From assembly GCF_001544215.1 (NCBI RefSeq), contig NZ_BCQB01000003.1, forward strand, positions 47,261 through 111,260: a stretch of 64,000 nt of DNA. The letters run 5' to 3'. The notes beneath the pieces are model-generated. The model worked only from the letters and a program-made list of their open reading frames with translations. It had not been told where the DNA came from and made no database searches. Both the position numbers and the translations under genes were made by a program. This DNA is from Enterococcus durans NBRC 100479 = LMG 10746. Lineage in GTDB: Bacteria; Bacillota; Bacilli; Lactobacillales; Enterococcaceae. Positions 30,264-40,171 of this stretch are shown here, one piece after another; position 1 is the first letter of the stretch; the number at the start of each line of letters is the position of its first letter.

Positions 30264-31205
30264 TTAGCTTCGACTCCCTTCAGAAACTCGGATTCTTGGA
30301 TCAACTAAACCATAAAGTAAGTCAACTACCAGAATGACGAAAATCAACATAAATGAATAAAGAATAGTTACTGCCATGATCGTTGGATAATCATTCGTTG
30401 TGATCGATTTTACAAATTGTTCCCCAATTCCTGGAATCGCAAAGATGTTTTCTACTACTAGCGATCCAGTCATCAATCCAACAGCTAATGGCCCTAAGAG
30501 TGTCATCAAAGGAATCAGACTGTTACGAAGTCCATGTTTGAAAGCAATCTCCCAACGACTCAATCCTTTTGCTCGTGCTAATTCCACATAATCACTATGC
30601 AACACTTCAACCATCTCAGTTCGGATGAATCGAGCAGAATCCGCTAACGGCGACATAGCTAATGCGATGGTTGGTAAAATCGTATAAGCAAAACCATCCC
30701 ATTTCGCAATCGGCAATACATGTAATTTAATTGCAAAAATATATTGAAGTAATACTGCAAAAACAAAGTTAGGAATTGAACGGCCTAAAATTGCGACTAA
30801 TGTTGCAGAAGTATCTGCCCACGTATTTTGCTTCATTGCGGAAATCGTACCTAGAGTCGTACCAATCACTGTTCCAAAGATAATCGCCTGTAACCCTAAT
30901 TGTAGAGAAGGTCCAACACGTCCAGCTAACAAATGTGAAACTGGTTGGTTTTTAAATTGGAATGAGATCCCAAAATTGCCATGTAATAAATTGGAAAGGT
31001 AAATTCCATATTGGACAATCACTGGTTTATCCAGCCCTACTTGTTTATTCAACATTGCGACGGTTTCAGGACTTAAACGTTCTTGGTTTGTGTATGGTGT
31101 ACCTGGTAATAATTGCATTAGAAAGAAAGTAATCGTTGCAATCAACCAAAGCGTGATGACCATAAAAAAGACACGTTTCAATACATATTTTATATAACTA
31201 TTCAC
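30264..31205 (-). CDS. oppB: oligopeptide ABC transporter permease OppB
   Basis: 313 residues with six membrane helices. N-terminus NSYIKYVLKRVFFMVITLWL and the EAA-like loop ARAKGLSRWEIAFKHGLRNS are typical of OppB/DppB. The start is a GTG at 31205 with AGGGGG about 8 nt upstream. First gene of oppBCDF-tldR; the binding protein oppA is separated from it by an opposite-strand gene, so oppB needs its own promoter in 31206-31290. Confidence 0.93.
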   Translation of the reverse strand: MNSYIKYVLKRVFFMVITLWLIATITFFLMQLLPGTPYTNQERLSPETVAMLNKQVGLDKPVIVQYGIYLSNLLHGNFGISFQFKNQPVSHLLAGRVGPSLQLGLQAIIFGTVIGTTLGTISAMKQNTWADTSATLVAILGRSIPNFVFAVLLQYIFAIKLHVLPIAKWDGFAYTILPTIALAMSPLADSARFIRTEMVEVLHSDYVELARAKGLSRWEIAFKHGLRNSLIPLMTLLGPLAVGLMTGSLVVENIFAIPGIGEQFVKSITTNDYPTIMAVTILYSFMLIFVILVVDLLYGLVDPRIRVSEGSRS

Positions 31206-31287
31206 TACTATTTCCCCCTAGCTTTTGACTTCTGACAAATGTTTCGCTACATTATTAATAATGAACCAAAGATAAAGGAGCAAATGA

Positions 31288-31635
31288 ATGAAGAAAAAAT
31301 ATTTTCCCTATACACTTGCCGGTGTATTGATTATTCTGATCATTATAAAGAATAGCCTGAACCATCAATTAACACTTATTCAATTATCGAATGATTTATT
31401 TTTATGTGCGTTGCCGTTTTTGATTATCGGCGGATTTTTATGGGTTTTTTCCTCGGGTTTCTTTGATCATTTTCAACGATCCATCTATTTAGCCCGAACA
31501 AGAAACCGCAAGAAAAAACCAGAATTTTCTTCACTCTCGTCTGCCAGCTATGGTATGTATACCTTTTGGCTGATCATTGCCGGAATCTTGCTTGCTCTTT
31601 CTATCGTATTACTAATTCTTTCATTGGTGCTTTAA
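31288..31635 (+). CDS. small membrane protein, DUF3899-like
   Basis: 115 residues with three membrane segments, an RTRNRKKKPEFSS basic loop and a C-terminal YGMYTFWLIIAGILLALSIV helix. The layout and that last helix resemble DUF3899 proteins. RBS AAAGGAGC. Lies head-to-head with oppB and tail-to-tail with oppA, splitting the opp cluster. Function unknown. Confidence 0.7.
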   Translation: MKKKYFPYTLAGVLIILIIIKNSLNHQLTLIQLSNDLFLCALPFLIIGGFLWVFSSGFFDHFQRSIYLARTRNRKKKPEFSSLSSASYGMYTFWLIIAGILLALSIVLLILSLVL

Positions 31636-31656
31636 GTATCTAATAATCATTAGTTA

Positions 31657-31708
31657 AGGAGACGGAGATTGGGACACATGTCTCAATCTCCGATTCTCCT
31701 ATTTTTTT
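31657..31708. terminator. bidirectional terminator between the DUF3899-like gene and oppA
   Basis: AGGAGACGGAGATTGGGACA pairs with TGTCTCAATCTCCGATTCTCCT around a CA loop with two mismatches; T-run on one side and an A-poor flank on the other. Confidence 0.88.
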
Positions 31709-31721
31709 CAAAATCAATCGA

Positions 31722-33389
31722 TTATTTTTCTATAGACGTCCATTTATAATCCCATGAAGCGCCGGCAGCGTGGTGAACAATTCCTTTGACTTTTTTGTTA
31801 ACCAAGTGACCTTCTGCTTTTTGGTATACAGGCACAACACCCATATCATCAGCAGTAATGATCTTGTTCGCTTTTTGCAAATCATCCCAACGTGCTTTTT
31901 CATCACTAGCATCGCGTGTAGATGAAGCTTTCACTACGTCGTCGTATTCTTTGTTGCTCCATTGTCCACGGTTATAAGAGTTACCTGTTACAAATAGATC
32001 CGTAAAGCTACTTGGGTCAGCGTAGTCAGCAGCCCAACCACCTAATACAGCATCAAAATCACCTGTTCCAGAACGGTCGATACGTACTGAGAATGGTACT
32101 GGAGTTGGTTTTACTTTTACACCTTCAAGATTTTCTTGGATTGAATTTTGAACATATTCAATTACTTTTTTCGATGCATCATCATCTGAAGCCAACAAGT
32201 CAAATTCTAGAGAATCAATACCAAGTTCCTTCTTCGCTTTTTCCCAGTATTCTTTTGCTTTGTCTTTGTCATAATAAGCTTGTTTGCCTGCTTCTTTGGC
32301 AAAGTCTTCGTTTGTATCTGGGCTTTTTGACATATCGGCTGGAATCAAGCTAGTTGAAATAGTTGAACCATCACCTAATACTTGTTTCACTAGTGCATTT
32401 CTGTCAATTGAATAAGAAATAGCTTTTCTCAAGTTTGCATTTTTGAATGGAGATTTTGCATCGCGTTGATTGAATTCGATATAACTTGTACGAGCTTCTT
32501 TTACAGAAGTGTATGAAGGATCATTTGCATTTTGTTGTGCTAATTCACCTGAAAGAATAACATCATCAGCTTGTCCATCTTTAAATAGATTCAAGGCTGT
32601 TGAAGATTCTTTTACAACACTTACTTTGATTTCAGATAATTTCACAGAATCTTTATCCCAATAATTATCATTTTTCTTGTAAGTCCATTCAGTATCTGTT
32701 CCTGGTCCATCAAAGTCTGTTAAAGTGAACGGACCATTATAAACAGCTTTGTCACTTGTTGTTGCATAAGAGTCACCATTTTTTTCCACTACTGATTGTT
32801 TTTGTGGGAAGAATGATGGGAATGCAAGTAAGTATTGGAAGTAAGGTGTTTGTTTCGTTAATGTGATTTCTAATTCATAATCACCAACAGCTTTGATTCC
32901 CAATTCTGATTTATCTTTTTTACCAGCTGTGATATCTTCAGCATTTGCTACTGGCGCAAATAGATACGCATATTCAGAAGCAGTTGCTGGATCTACTGTA
33001 CGTTGCCAACCATAAACATAATCGGCTGCAGTTACTGGATCACCATTTGACCATTTTGCATCATCGCGTAATTTGATTTTATAAGTTAGACCATCTTCAC
33101 TGACATCTGCTAGTTTAGTTGCGCCTGCTGGTTGAGGTTTACTGTCTTTGTCTAAACGATAAATTCCTTCGTATACATTGTTCAAGGCTGTAAAACTAAT
33201 TGTGTCTGTCGCTAAAGATAAATCAGCAGTCGGCATTTCTTGAGGTACGACTAAATTGAAAACGCCGCCTCCACTAGCTGATCCTCCACTAGCTGAATCA
33301 CTACTTTTTGTATCTGTGCCCCCGCCATAACATCCGGCTAATACTAGCCCACATAAGGCAACAACGCTAAATGTCCATTTCTTTTTCAT
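31722..33389 (-). CDS. oppA: oligopeptide-binding lipoprotein OppA
   Basis: 555 residues. Lipoprotein signal MKKKWTFSVVALCGLVLAGC with lipobox LAGC, then a Gly/Ser-rich linker. The body carries peptide-binding protein landmarks of the SBP_bac_5 family such as LTKQTPYFQYLLAFPSFFPQ and RKAISYSIDRNALVKQVLGDG. Anchored outside the membrane, it captures peptides for OppBCDF; in enterococci such proteins also import peptide pheromones. It is transcribed separately from oppBCDF, from the AT-rich 250-bp region at 33390-33650. Confidence 0.95.
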   Translation of the reverse strand: MKKKWTFSVVALCGLVLAGCYGGGTDTKSSDSASGGSASGGGVFNLVVPQEMPTADLSLATDTISFTALNNVYEGIYRLDKDSKPQPAGATKLADVSEDGLTYKIKLRDDAKWSNGDPVTAADYVYGWQRTVDPATASEYAYLFAPVANAEDITAGKKDKSELGIKAVGDYELEITLTKQTPYFQYLLAFPSFFPQKQSVVEKNGDSYATTSDKAVYNGPFTLTDFDGPGTDTEWTYKKNDNYWDKDSVKLSEIKVSVVKESSTALNLFKDGQADDVILSGELAQQNANDPSYTSVKEARTSYIEFNQRDAKSPFKNANLRKAISYSIDRNALVKQVLGDGSTISTSLIPADMSKSPDTNEDFAKEAGKQAYYDKDKAKEYWEKAKKELGIDSLEFDLLASDDDASKKVIEYVQNSIQENLEGVKVKPTPVPFSVRIDRSGTGDFDAVLGGWAADYADPSSFTDLFVTGNSYNRGQWSNKEYDDVVKASSTRDASDEKARWDDLQKANKIITADDMGVVPVYQKAEGHLVNKKVKGIVHHAAGASWDYKWTSIEK

Positions 33390-33645
33390 TTTTCGTACCC
33401 CTTTATCGAAATTTTCAGAATAATTAGTATTTTCTGAGTTGTTTAAGATTTTAATGAATAATTATTAAAAAAGCAATACTTTTTTCTCTTTTTTCCAAAA
33501 AATAATGAATTTTTCGTGAATTATTTACATTTTCTTTCTGAAAATCTCTATTTTTAAAGGGTTTAAGCAACTATCCAAAAAAAATTAAATAATTTTGCTA
33601 ACAGATCGTTTTATGCTATTTCAAGCACTGTATTCTCAAAATTTG
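33390..33645 (-). promoter_or_regulatory. oppA upstream region, no gene
   Basis: Very AT-rich, no ORF. The SD (AAAGGGG) lies near 33400. A TTGCTT...CATTAAAAT stretch on the minus strand at about 33445-33477 could be the -35/-10 region. A TTGCTAA at 33595-33601 repeats seven bases of the tldR 3' flank, which may be chance. Confidence 0.35.
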
Positions 33646-33686
33646 CAAAAAAAAACTTGGAAAGCAAATAAATTACTCTCCAAGTT
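33645..33686 (-). terminator. terminator after the aminoglycoside acetyltransferase gene
   Basis: On the minus strand AACTTGGAGAG pairs with TTTCCAAGTT and is followed by a run of nine T. Confidence 0.88.
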
Positions 33687-33724
33687 ACTATTTCTTATTT
33701 CAATATATTCTCTATTGCTAAAGA

Positions 33725-34276
33725 TCATTCACTTCCATGTTTTCTAGCAATTCGTTTGGCCATCCAAATATCTGGCTTATTCCAGCCATTCGCATCCGGA
33801 ATTACCCCAACGATCTGATAGCCAAGTTTCTCATAGAATTCATAAGGATGATCTTTCCTGTTTTGAATCGTTTCAAGCTTGTCAAAGGTATCTTCAAACA
33901 GGTCTTCTTCAATCGCCAAGCTTGTTTGCCTTTCCACATCATCCGTTCCTAAATAGACAACGATTCCGCCTTGTGAGGCAATCTCTTTTTCTAGATAACT
34001 CACTAGGCGTGTACCAACTTGTTGCTTACGGTACATACTTTCGACGACTAAGGGATGCAGTTCCCAACCAGTTTGACCATATTGTGGAATCGCACCGACA
34101 AAACCAATCAGCTCATCTCCTTCGATTGCAGAGACGGCGATCCTTTCATCTTCCAGCAGTCGCTCTACTTCTTTCATCGGCTGTTCACCGTATTCATCTG
34201 GCCAAGTCAATCTCAAAAGATCGGCTAATTGGTCACGTAAAACCAAATTATCACGATCAAACTCACTGATAATCAT
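33725..34276 (-). CDS. aminoglycoside 6'-N-acetyltransferase, AAC(6')-Ii family
   Basis: 183 residues. The sequence MIISEFDRDNLVLRDQLADL, the block IGFVGAIPQYGQTGWELHPL and the ending EFYEKLGYQIVGVIPDANGW follow the chromosomal AAC(6')-Ii of E. faecium (182 residues) closely but not identically. The fold is GNAT; RKQQVGTRLV is the acetyl-CoA loop. The enzyme acetylates the 6'-amine of tobramycin, kanamycin and similar drugs and is intrinsic, species-marking chromosomal DNA in this group. The divergence from E. faecium suggests the E. hirae (-Iih) or E. durans (-Iid) version. ATG at 34276 chosen for its match to the family and the GGGGGG SD. Confidence 0.92.
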   Translation of the reverse strand: MIISEFDRDNLVLRDQLADLLRLTWPDEYGEQPMKEVERLLEDERIAVSAIEGDELIGFVGAIPQYGQTGWELHPLVVESMYRKQQVGTRLVSYLEKEIASQGGIVVYLGTDDVERQTSLAIEEDLFEDTFDKLETIQNRKDHPYEFYEKLGYQIVGVIPDANGWNKPDIWMAKRIARKHGSE

Positions 34277-34340
34277 ACCCATCCCCCCATTTCTGCCTAT
34301 TTTAGCAGTAGATGGAAGAAAAATGAACAATTTTATACTA

Positions 34341-34738
34341 AAGGTTGTGAAAAGACCGTTCAGCTCCGCTGACAATAAGAATGGATTTTTCGAAACAGCT
34401 TTCCATGTTTTGAAAAATTCAGACTTATTTCAAGGAGTTGGTCTTTGAACACCGTGGATAAGGTTGTGAAAAGGCTGCCCTGCATCAAGCAATAAGAATG
34501 AACAGAGAAAAACAGCTTTTCATGTTTTTCATCTGGTTGAGCTTATTGTCGAAGATGCAAGCCTTTGAACACCGTGGATAAGGTTGTGAAAGAAGCGTCC
34601 AGCTCCGAGCAAATAAGAACTAGATTTTTAAAATAGCTTCTCATATTTTGGAAATCTAGGGTTTATTGCTGAAGGTCAGCTCTTTGAACAATGCAGATAA
34701 GGTTGTGAAAGAAGCGATTTAGCCTGATCACTAGCACA
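34341..34738. repeat. tandem array of about 120-bp repeats (family 1), locus A
   Basis: Copies begin with AAGGTTGTGAAAAGAC (34341), the same at 34460 and 34580, and a truncated one at 34699: a period of 119-120 bp. Each contains a CAATAAGAA...TTATTG inverted pair around an inner hairpin (for example GAAAAACAG...TGTTTTTC) and ends with TTTGAACACCGTGGAT. Copies differ in the arms but keep pairing. No ORF. The 625-bp gap 34277-34901 is fully taken up by this array and a family-2 repeat. Confidence 0.85.
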
Positions 34739-34900
34739 GAAAAAGAGTGTGAAACAAAAGTATTTCTTTTGCCTCACACTCCACGAATAAATGGTGGGAG
34801 CAGAAGTAGTTCCTTCGAAAATGAACTGGAATCCGCAAAAATTTGAAAAGCAAATTTCATGAATCCCTTTTCGTTTCGCGGAGTCAAACTCTTCTGATGC
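34738..34900. repeat. family-2 MITE-like intergenic repeat
   Basis: Starts AGTGTGAAACAAAAG with a small TTTGCCTCACACT return arm. The interior blocks GAATAAATGGTGGGAGCA, CTCCTTCG, AAAAATTTGAAAAGCAAATT and CGGAGTCAAACTCTTCTG correspond in order to those at 14740-14875. Placed directly downstream of rlmN. Confidence 0.7.
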
Positions 34901-34901
34901 C

Positions 34902-35975
34902 TTATTTGCTCGTTGCTTTTTCTTTTTTCATTTGCTTACTGCGTAATTGGCCACAGGCTGCATCAATATTCGTTCCATGTTCTTTACGGATGACACAGTT
35001 TACGCCATTTTTCTTCAGTACATCATAAAACTTCAATACATCAGCTTTAGGACTTCGTGAATATTGATCATGCTCACTGACAGGATTATAAGGTATCAAG
35101 TTCACATAGACTAGTTTCTTTTTATCTTTCAATAAATCAGCCAATTGCTGTGCATGTTCAGGACGATCGTTCACTTGGTTCAGCATGATATATTCGAATG
35201 TGATCCGTCGATTTGTTTTTTCTAAATAATCATCTACAGCTTCCATCAGTTTTTCGATTGGGAAACTACGGTTGATTCGCATGATCGATGTGCGTACTTC
35301 ATTGTTTGGCGCGTGCAATGAGATAGCTAGGTTTACTTGTAATCCATTGTTTGCAAATTCTTTGATCTTGTTCGCTAAACCACTAGTTGACACAGTGATG
35401 TGACGTGCACCGATGGCCAAGCCTTTCGCATCATTGATAATGTATAGAAAGTTCATGACATTATCGTAGTTATCAAATGGTTCACCAATCCCCATGACTA
35501 CCACATGAGATACTCGCTCGCCTTCTTGTCGTTCATCAAAATAATGTTGCACCATCATGATTTGTGCAACGATTTCTCCTGCTGTTAGATCACGATTTTT
35601 TTTCAACAAACCACTCGCACAAAATGTGCAACCGATATTGCAGCCGACCTGTGTCGTTACACAGACAGACAAACCATATTCTTGTCGCATCAACACTGTT
35701 TCGATCATGTTTTTATCAGGCAATTCAAACAAGTATTTGACTGTGCCATCTGACGCCTCTTGTACGACCATCTGTTTTAATGGATTGATAATAAACTGGT
35801 CACTCAACTTAGCAATCAAGCCTTTTGAAAGATTTGTCATTTCAGAAAAATCTCTTACACGCTTTTGATATAACCATTCCCATACTTGCGCAGCTCGAAA
35901 TTTTTTCTCGCCATTTTCTAAAAACCATGCGGTCAATTCTTCAATTGTTAAACCATAAATGGATTGTTTTTCCAA
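34902..35975 (-). CDS. rlmN: 23S rRNA/tRNA adenine-C2 methyltransferase
   Basis: 357 residues, normal for RlmN. Radical-SAM cluster motif [12 protein letters not shown] (CxxxCxxC), plus [12 protein letters not shown] and the C-terminal catalytic Cys in [16 protein letters not shown]. It methylates A2503 of 23S rRNA and A37 of some tRNAs. It is RlmN rather than the resistance enzyme Cfr, judging by length and the ELPD/MIETVLM N-terminal context. The upstream SD is GAGGGA. Possible lone gene. Confidence 0.94.
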   Translation of the reverse strand: MEKQSIYGLTIEELTAWFLENGEKKFRAAQVWEWLYQKRVRDFSEMTNLSKGLIAKLSDQFIINPLKQMVVQEASDGTVKYLFELPDKNMIETVLMRQEYGLSVCVTTQVGCNIGCTFCASGLLKKNRDLTAGEIVAQIMMVQHYFDERQEGERVSHVVVMGIGEPFDNYDNVMNFLYIINDAKGLAIGARHITVSTSGLANKIKEFANNGLQVNLAISLHAPNNEVRTSIMRINRSFPIEKLMEAVDDYLEKTNRRITFEYIMLNQVNDRPEHAQQLADLLKDKKKLVYVNLIPYNPVSEHDQYSRSPKADVLKFYDVLKKNGVNCVIRKEHGTNIDAACGQLRSKQMKKEKATSK

Positions 35976-36098
35976 GATTATTTCCCTCTTTTTCTCAAAG
36001 TATCGCTACATACTATAACTGATTCTCCAAACTAATGCAACTCTTCACAAAATAAACACTATGTAAATAGATGATATGCGTCTTTTTGTTAAATAAAA

Positions 36099-36147
36099 AA
36101 CACTCCAAAAATCTCCTTTACTAAGATTTTTGGAGTGTTCCTATTTT
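36099..36147 (-). terminator. terminator after the flavin oxidoreductase gene
   Basis: AACACTCCAAAAATCT pairs with AGATTTTTGGAGTGTT; A-run on the left acts as U-tract for the minus-strand gene ending at 36148. Confidence 0.9.
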
Positions 36148-37170
36148 TTAACGCCAGCCCAAATCAGGCGCTACGTCTTTTACGATCGATTCTAGTAGAT
36201 GCAGATTGTATTCGACACCTAATGTATTTGGAATTGTGACTAGTACAGTATCTGCTTCTTTGATTGCTTCATCTTCTGCCAATTGTTTAACGATTTTATC
36301 TGGTTCACCGGCAAAAGTTTTACCGAAAATCGTTGGGTTGCGATGATAAGCCAAAAATCCTACTTGATCTGCTGCCTCATCACCTAATTCACCGAATAAC
36401 TGACGATCTAAATCTGTTGTGATCGGTTGGATAGACCGAGTCACCAAAGTCCTTGGTTCAAAATCATGTCCTGCTTCTTTCCAGGCTTCCTTAAAGGCAC
36501 GCAATTGTTTGGCTTGCTGGATATGAAATGGTTCTTTGCTTTCAAAATTGACAAGAGTAGAGAATTGTAAGTTCATTCCTTGTTTGGCTGCCCAAACTGC
36601 CGTCTCAGTGGAACCTGATCCCCACCAGATCCGTTCTCTTAATCCATCCGAGTAAGGTTCAATGCGTAATTTCCCGGGACCTTGAGGAAACATCGGCATC
36701 GGATTTGGTTCGGCGAAAGGCTTGCCCTCTAATAATTTTAAAAATTCCAATGTCCGCTGACGAGTGATTTCCTTAATTTCTTCTTCACTGTAATCATAGC
36801 CAAAATATTTCCAACCATCTAAAACTTGTTCTGGTGAACCACGGCCCACACCCAATTGCACTCTACTTTGGGTGATAATATCCGTCAAGCCAGCATTTTC
36901 CGCCATCATATAAGGATTTTCATAACGCATGTCGATCAAACCAGTACCCACTTCGATTTTGCTAGTTTTAGCACCGATAGCAGCCATCAGTGGAAATGGT
37001 GATCCAATCTGATCGGCAAAATGATGTACACGAAACCAAGCACCATCGATACCAATTTTTTCTGCTTCAACCGCCAATTCGATTGATTGCAGATATGCAT
37101 CACTTGCCGTCTTGACTAGTGATCCTTCATCCATCCAGTGACCAAAACTTAAAAAACCAATTTTTTTCAT
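36148..37170 (-). CDS. LLM-class (luciferase-like) flavin-dependent oxidoreductase
   Basis: 340 residues. Bacterial-luciferase-like TIM barrel with the AEKIGIDGAWFRVHHF and VQLGVGRGSPEQVL segments common to FMN-dependent monooxygenases of this superfamily. Substrate unknown. Start at 37170 (MKKIGFLSFG) is set by AGGAGGG, 8 nt upstream; the longer frame to 37197 is not supported. Monocistronic. Confidence 0.85.
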   Translation of the reverse strand: MKKIGFLSFGHWMDEGSLVKTASDAYLQSIELAVEAEKIGIDGAWFRVHHFADQIGSPFPLMAAIGAKTSKIEVGTGLIDMRYENPYMMAENAGLTDIITQSRVQLGVGRGSPEQVLDGWKYFGYDYSEEEIKEITRQRTLEFLKLLEGKPFAEPNPMPMFPQGPGKLRIEPYSDGLRERIWWGSGSTETAVWAAKQGMNLQFSTLVNFESKEPFHIQQAKQLRAFKEAWKEAGHDFEPRTLVTRSIQPITTDLDRQLFGELGDEAADQVGFLAYHRNPTIFGKTFAGEPDKIVKQLAEDEAIKEADTVLVTIPNTLGVEYNLHLLESIVKDVAPDLGWR

Positions 37171-37449
37171 TCCAGATTCCCTCCTTTTAACTAGCACTTA
37201 CTATTTGTTAGCTTGAAGTGATTCTACTACTTTTTATTTTAAAAAACGAATAAAACATCTCGAAAAACACATTTTTGTGAAAATACACACATATATATAG
37301 AAAATCATACCTTTTCCACCATTTTCAAAGGGTAAACTGCTCACTTTTTTCTACACGACAGAAAATCTATCCCATCATTTATCAGTTCTATCCAGTACAT
37401 TCTCTAAATGGTTCAGATGATTCACAACAGTCGAAAATGATCGCCATAA

Positions 37450-37494
37450 AAAAAACACTCCTTTTCCAAAAATCATTAGAAAAGGAGTGTTTTA
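37450..37494 (-). terminator. terminator after ftsK
   Basis: AAAACACTCCTTTTC pairs with GAAAAGGAGTGTTTT; A-run to the left. The gap 37171-37559 otherwise shows only AT-rich DNA. Confidence 0.85.
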
Positions 37495-37559
37495 TTTCAG
37501 ATAAAATCAATTTGTTATACTCATTGACTATATTTCAGGTAGTCACCCGTTGTTTTTTC

Positions 37560-40001
37560 TCATTCTTGATCAGATGGCAGAGAATCCATCGGTTCTTCTG
37601 CTTGTTCGATAAATACTTTACGTGGTTTACTTCCTTCTGATGGTCCTACAACTCCGTGAGCTTCTAACTCGTCGACTAAGCGAGCAGCACGGTTGTAGCC
37701 AATCCTAAACCGACGTTGTAACAATGAAATACTTGCTGTTTGCATTTCGATCACTAACGCCTTTGCTTCTTCAAATAGTTCATCTTGCGGTTGTTCTGCC
37801 GAACCACTTGTTTCTGCTTCATCCGTTGGCATCATCTTCTCTTCATAATGTGCTTCTTGCTGATCCGTTACAAAACTTACGACTCGCTCAACTTCATGAT
37901 CGGAAATAAAGGCTCCCTGAACACGGATCGGTTTGTTTTCACCCATTGGTAAGAAGAGCATGTCCCCTCTTCCTAGGAGTTTCTCTGCACCATTTGAGTC
38001 AATGATCGTTCGAGAGTCGGTTCCACTTGAAACTGCAAATGCCATTCGTGAAGGAACATTGGCTTTAATGATCCCTGTGATAACATCTACACTTGGTCTT
38101 TGGGTTGCCAAGATCATATGGATTCCAGCGGCACGGGCCATCTGTGCTAAACGAATGATCGCATCTTCAACTTCGTTACTTGCTACCATCATCAAGTCAG
38201 CTAATTCATCTACAATAACTACGATAAATGGTAATGTTGGATGCTTCGTTCCCATTTCAAGATTTTTTTGTTGTACAAATTCATTGTACCCAGTGATATT
38301 TCGAACCCCCGTTGCAGCAAATTTTTCGTAGCGCTCTTCCATTTCCTGCACTACTTTTTGTAATGCCTGAGCTGCTTTTCTTGGATTAGTTACCACTGGT
38401 GTTAAAAGATGCGGTATGCCATTGTACATGTTCAATTCAACCATTTTAGGGTCGATCATCATCAATTTGACCTCATGTGGTTTTGCCCGCATCAAAATAC
38501 TAGTGATGATCCCATTGATTGCAACTGATTTCCCACTACCTGTTGAACCTGCCACAAGTAAGTGAGGCATTTTAGAAAGATCCGCTGTTTGTACCCGTCC
38601 AGAAACATCGCGCCCTAAAGGAACTTCTAATAATTTATCTGGATGATTTGGCTGTGCTTCTATGATTTCTCTAAACGAGACCATACTGATTTTGCTATTT
38701 GGTACTTCGATCCCTATCAATGATTTCCCAGGAATCGGTGCTTCCATCCGAACATCTTTCGCTGCTAAAGCCAAAGCGATATCATCAGTCAAACTAACGA
38801 TTTTGCTTACTTTGACTCCTACGGCTGGCTGTACTTCGAATTTCGTCACGGATGGTCCTAAACTCGCTTTCACTACTTTAGCATCCACCCCGAAACTTTG
38901 GAATGTCTGTTCTAATACGCCAATATTTTTTTCGATTTTCTTATACTCATCACTTTGGTCTGTCGTTTTTACGGAGTCTAACAAATCAATAGATGGCAAT
39001 TCATAATCATGATTTTCCTGTTCCGCTTCGATTTCAAACTCTAACGCTGTTCCGTCATCTTCTATGCCTTCTTCCTCTAGACCTGACATCGATGAGGAAG
39101 GTGATAGTTGCTGTTCTGTTTTCACAGGATCTGTTGCTGTTGGTTGAACCGTTCCCTGAAAACTGTCGATCGGTACAAAACTCAATTGTTCTGGTTCATC
39201 TTCAGAAACTTCTTCTTGATATGAACGTGCGGGTACTTCTTGGTGTTTCTTTGATCGCCGATTTTCCATTTCTGCGATTTCCGCTTCTGCTGCTTCTTTT
39301 GCTGCTTGTTTTTTTGCTTCTCTCGCTTCTGCACGTGCTTTTTGTCGTTCTTCTTTTGCCGCTTGCTTTTGTGCCTGTTTAGCTGGATCACCTTCCAATA
39401 ATTCCTGAAGTCTTTCACCCATTGCTTGCAGACCGTCTAGCAATTGATACCCTTGAAGATTACTAAACAGGATCGCACCACCAACTAATAGTAGAAATGC
39501 CACAAAATAGCTTCCTGGTTGAGCAATCAAAAAGTAGGTAAAATGATACAAAATTGCACCGATCATCCCACCACCAACATTATTGCCTACTTGACTTTGC
39601 TTAATGTCACTTACAAGCAAATCCCAGGTCGTACCTATGATATTAGGCTCACCGCTGTGTAATTTACCAAACAAGTGCGCATGAAGAAAAAGTAATATCC
39701 CTAAGTAAAAAAGGAGACCACCAAACCAGCGTCGACTCTTTCCTATTTTAAAATCAGTGTTTTTGATAACAACCCAAAAACCAATAATGGCTAGTAACAA
39801 ACACAGAATTTGATACGTATTTCCGGCAATGACTCGAAAGCCGTTTGCAACTAAAATACCTAAGAATCCCAATTTTAAAAAGCCGAAGACGGCAAATAAT
39901 ATCAAAGCAAAGCCTACACAGATCGCAAGAAGTTGTTCCTGCTGCTGTTTTTGCTTTTTCGTCTTTTTCTTTTTCTTAGCAGGACGTTTTTTCTTTGCCA
40001 T
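37560..40001 (-). CDS. ftsK: DNA translocase FtsK/SpoIIIE
   Basis: 813 residues. A Lys-rich start (MAKKKRPAKKKKKTKKQKQQ), four to five membrane helices up to about residue 180, then a long charged linker rich in KQAAKEE and acidic stretches. The RecA-like motor follows with Walker A GSTGSGKSVAING and Walker B FIVVIVDELADLMM, and finally the gamma winged-helix domain (LLQRRFRIGYNRAARLVDEL) that reads KOPS/SRS sequences. It pumps chromosome ends through the closing septum. RBS GAGGGAT. Confidence 0.96.
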   Translation of the reverse strand: MAKKKRPAKKKKKTKKQKQQQEQLLAICVGFALILFAVFGFLKLGFLGILVANGFRVIAGNTYQILCLLLAIIGFWVVIKNTDFKIGKSRRWFGGLLFYLGILLFLHAHLFGKLHSGEPNIIGTTWDLLVSDIKQSQVGNNVGGGMIGAILYHFTYFLIAQPGSYFVAFLLLVGGAILFSNLQGYQLLDGLQAMGERLQELLEGDPAKQAQKQAAKEERQKARAEAREAKKQAAKEAAEAEIAEMENRRSKKHQEVPARSYQEEVSEDEPEQLSFVPIDSFQGTVQPTATDPVKTEQQLSPSSSMSGLEEEGIEDDGTALEFEIEAEQENHDYELPSIDLLDSVKTTDQSDEYKKIEKNIGVLEQTFQSFGVDAKVVKASLGPSVTKFEVQPAVGVKVSKIVSLTDDIALALAAKDVRMEAPIPGKSLIGIEVPNSKISMVSFREIIEAQPNHPDKLLEVPLGRDVSGRVQTADLSKMPHLLVAGSTGSGKSVAINGIITSILMRAKPHEVKLMMIDPKMVELNMYNGIPHLLTPVVTNPRKAAQALQKVVQEMEERYEKFAATGVRNITGYNEFVQQKNLEMGTKHPTLPFIVVIVDELADLMMVASNEVEDAIIRLAQMARAAGIHMILATQRPSVDVITGIIKANVPSRMAFAVSSGTDSRTIIDSNGAEKLLGRGDMLFLPMGENKPIRVQGAFISDHEVERVVSFVTDQQEAHYEEKMMPTDEAETSGSAEQPQDELFEEAKALVIEMQTASISLLQRRFRIGYNRAARLVDELEAHGVVGPSEGSKPRKVFIEQAEEPMDSLPSDQE

Positions 40002-40118
40002 TTTTATCCCTCATTTCATCAAGTTCCATTATACAAAAAAAAGCGAGGGAACAAAAGTTTTGTTTCAAAGTTTGGTTGTTTCTTTTATTTCGATGAAAGA
40101 ATACTCATTTTGACGATG

Positions 40119-40163
40119 AAAAAACAGCTTGAAGCTGCTGTCCCTAAGGTCAACATTTCAAGC
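40119..40163 (-). terminator. terminator after the phospho-beta-glucosidase gene
   Basis: On the minus strand ACAGCTTGAA ... TTCAAGCTGT followed by TTTTTT. Confidence 0.8.
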
Positions 40164-40171
40164 TGTACTTA

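Noticed and set aside
34341..34738. CRISPR array (regular repeats)
   Set aside because: Units of 120 bp are repeats throughout with no unique spacers, and no cas genes are near.
39182..39418. Lys/Gln-rich frame inside ftsK
   Set aside because: Out-of-frame reading of the FtsK charged linker.
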